A stretch of DNA of 5,105 nucleotides from Acidobacteriota bacterium. Its GTDB lineage: Bacteria > Acidobacteriota > Polarisedimenticolia > J045. A model generated the notes under the pieces. It was not told where the DNA came from. It saw nothing but the letters and a program-made list of their open reading frames with translations, and made no database searches. Position numbers and translations under genes: made by a program. This document shows positions 4,996 through 5,105 of this stretch, one piece after another; the first letter of the stretch is position 1; every line of letters starts with the position of its first letter. The stretch is taken from assembly GCA_027064265.1 (NCBI GenBank), contig JAMOQA010000542.1:1-5105 (forward strand), in the 5' to 3' direction.

Positions 4996-5105
4996 TCACC
5001 TCCCGTCCCGGTGAACCTTCCACCGGGCGAAGGTGTTCTTCCCCGGGTCGACTTCGATCTTCCTCGGGCGCCGGGGCAGCTCGAAGCGGAACTCCTGCTC
5101 CGGCC
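4996..5105 (-). CDS. 3' end of a gene of uncertain family (partial)
   Basis: Reading the minus strand from the right edge, the frame gives 35 residues (PEQEFRFELPRRP..., then KIEVDPGKNTFARWKVHRDG) and stops with TGA at 4998-4996. Beta strands separated by RRPRKIEVDP are reminiscent of the C-terminal end of M1-type zinc metallopeptidases and related beta-sandwich domains, where a strand with a DP turn is usual. This is only a resemblance and no catalytic part is in view. Third positions are G/C-rich and no in-frame stop occurs. The gene lies upstream of the KamA-like gene on the same strand, but 265 bases and a separate promoter intervene, so it is probably not in the same operon. Confidence 0.55.
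   Translation of the reverse strand, partial: PEQEFRFELPRRPRKIEVDPGKNTFARWKVHRDGR

Overview
The window is very GC-rich (roughly 70% by eye, with G/C at nearly all third codon positions) and has good GGAGG-type ribosome binding sites. It encodes an exported protein and a probable outer-membrane barrel end, so it most likely comes from a high-GC Gram-negative bacterium of the Myxococcota, Planctomycetota or Acidobacteriota kind. The sequence alone does not allow a finer placement. Because of the GC bias there are long open frames antisense to almost every gene; I treat these as shadows.

Layout, left to right: (1) the last 31 codons of a + strand gene that ends like an outer-membrane barrel; (2) a convergent minus-strand HAD-superfamily hydrolase with an atypical DAGGT motif I; (3) divergent from it, a 492-residue exported protein built of short beta-rich repeats resembling DUF4097-type putative adhesins; (4) a convergent minus-strand DUF4126 integral membrane protein of 210 residues; (5) a + strand relic region at about 3180-3403, consisting of a 29-codon signal-peptide-like ORF followed in another frame by a clear copy of the last transmembrane helix of an RND efflux pump; (6) a minus-strand radical SAM protein of the lysine 2,3-aminomutase (KamA) family, whose C-terminal tail runs antisense into the RND relic; (7) a 265-base intergenic region with a well-formed sigma-70-type promoter for the KamA-like gene; (8) the last 35 codons of another minus-strand gene.

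Neighbouring genes alternate strand almost throughout, so there is no evident operon and no obvious shared pathway. The most notable points are the RND relic with a separate export-signal start just upstream, which may mark a collapsed adaptor-pump efflux operon, and the KamA-like enzyme, which keeps the radical SAM cysteines and the likely PLP lysine but lacks the Asp-containing glycine-rich motif of true lysine 2,3-aminomutases. I see no CRISPR array, insertion sequence, tRNA, rRNA or defence system.
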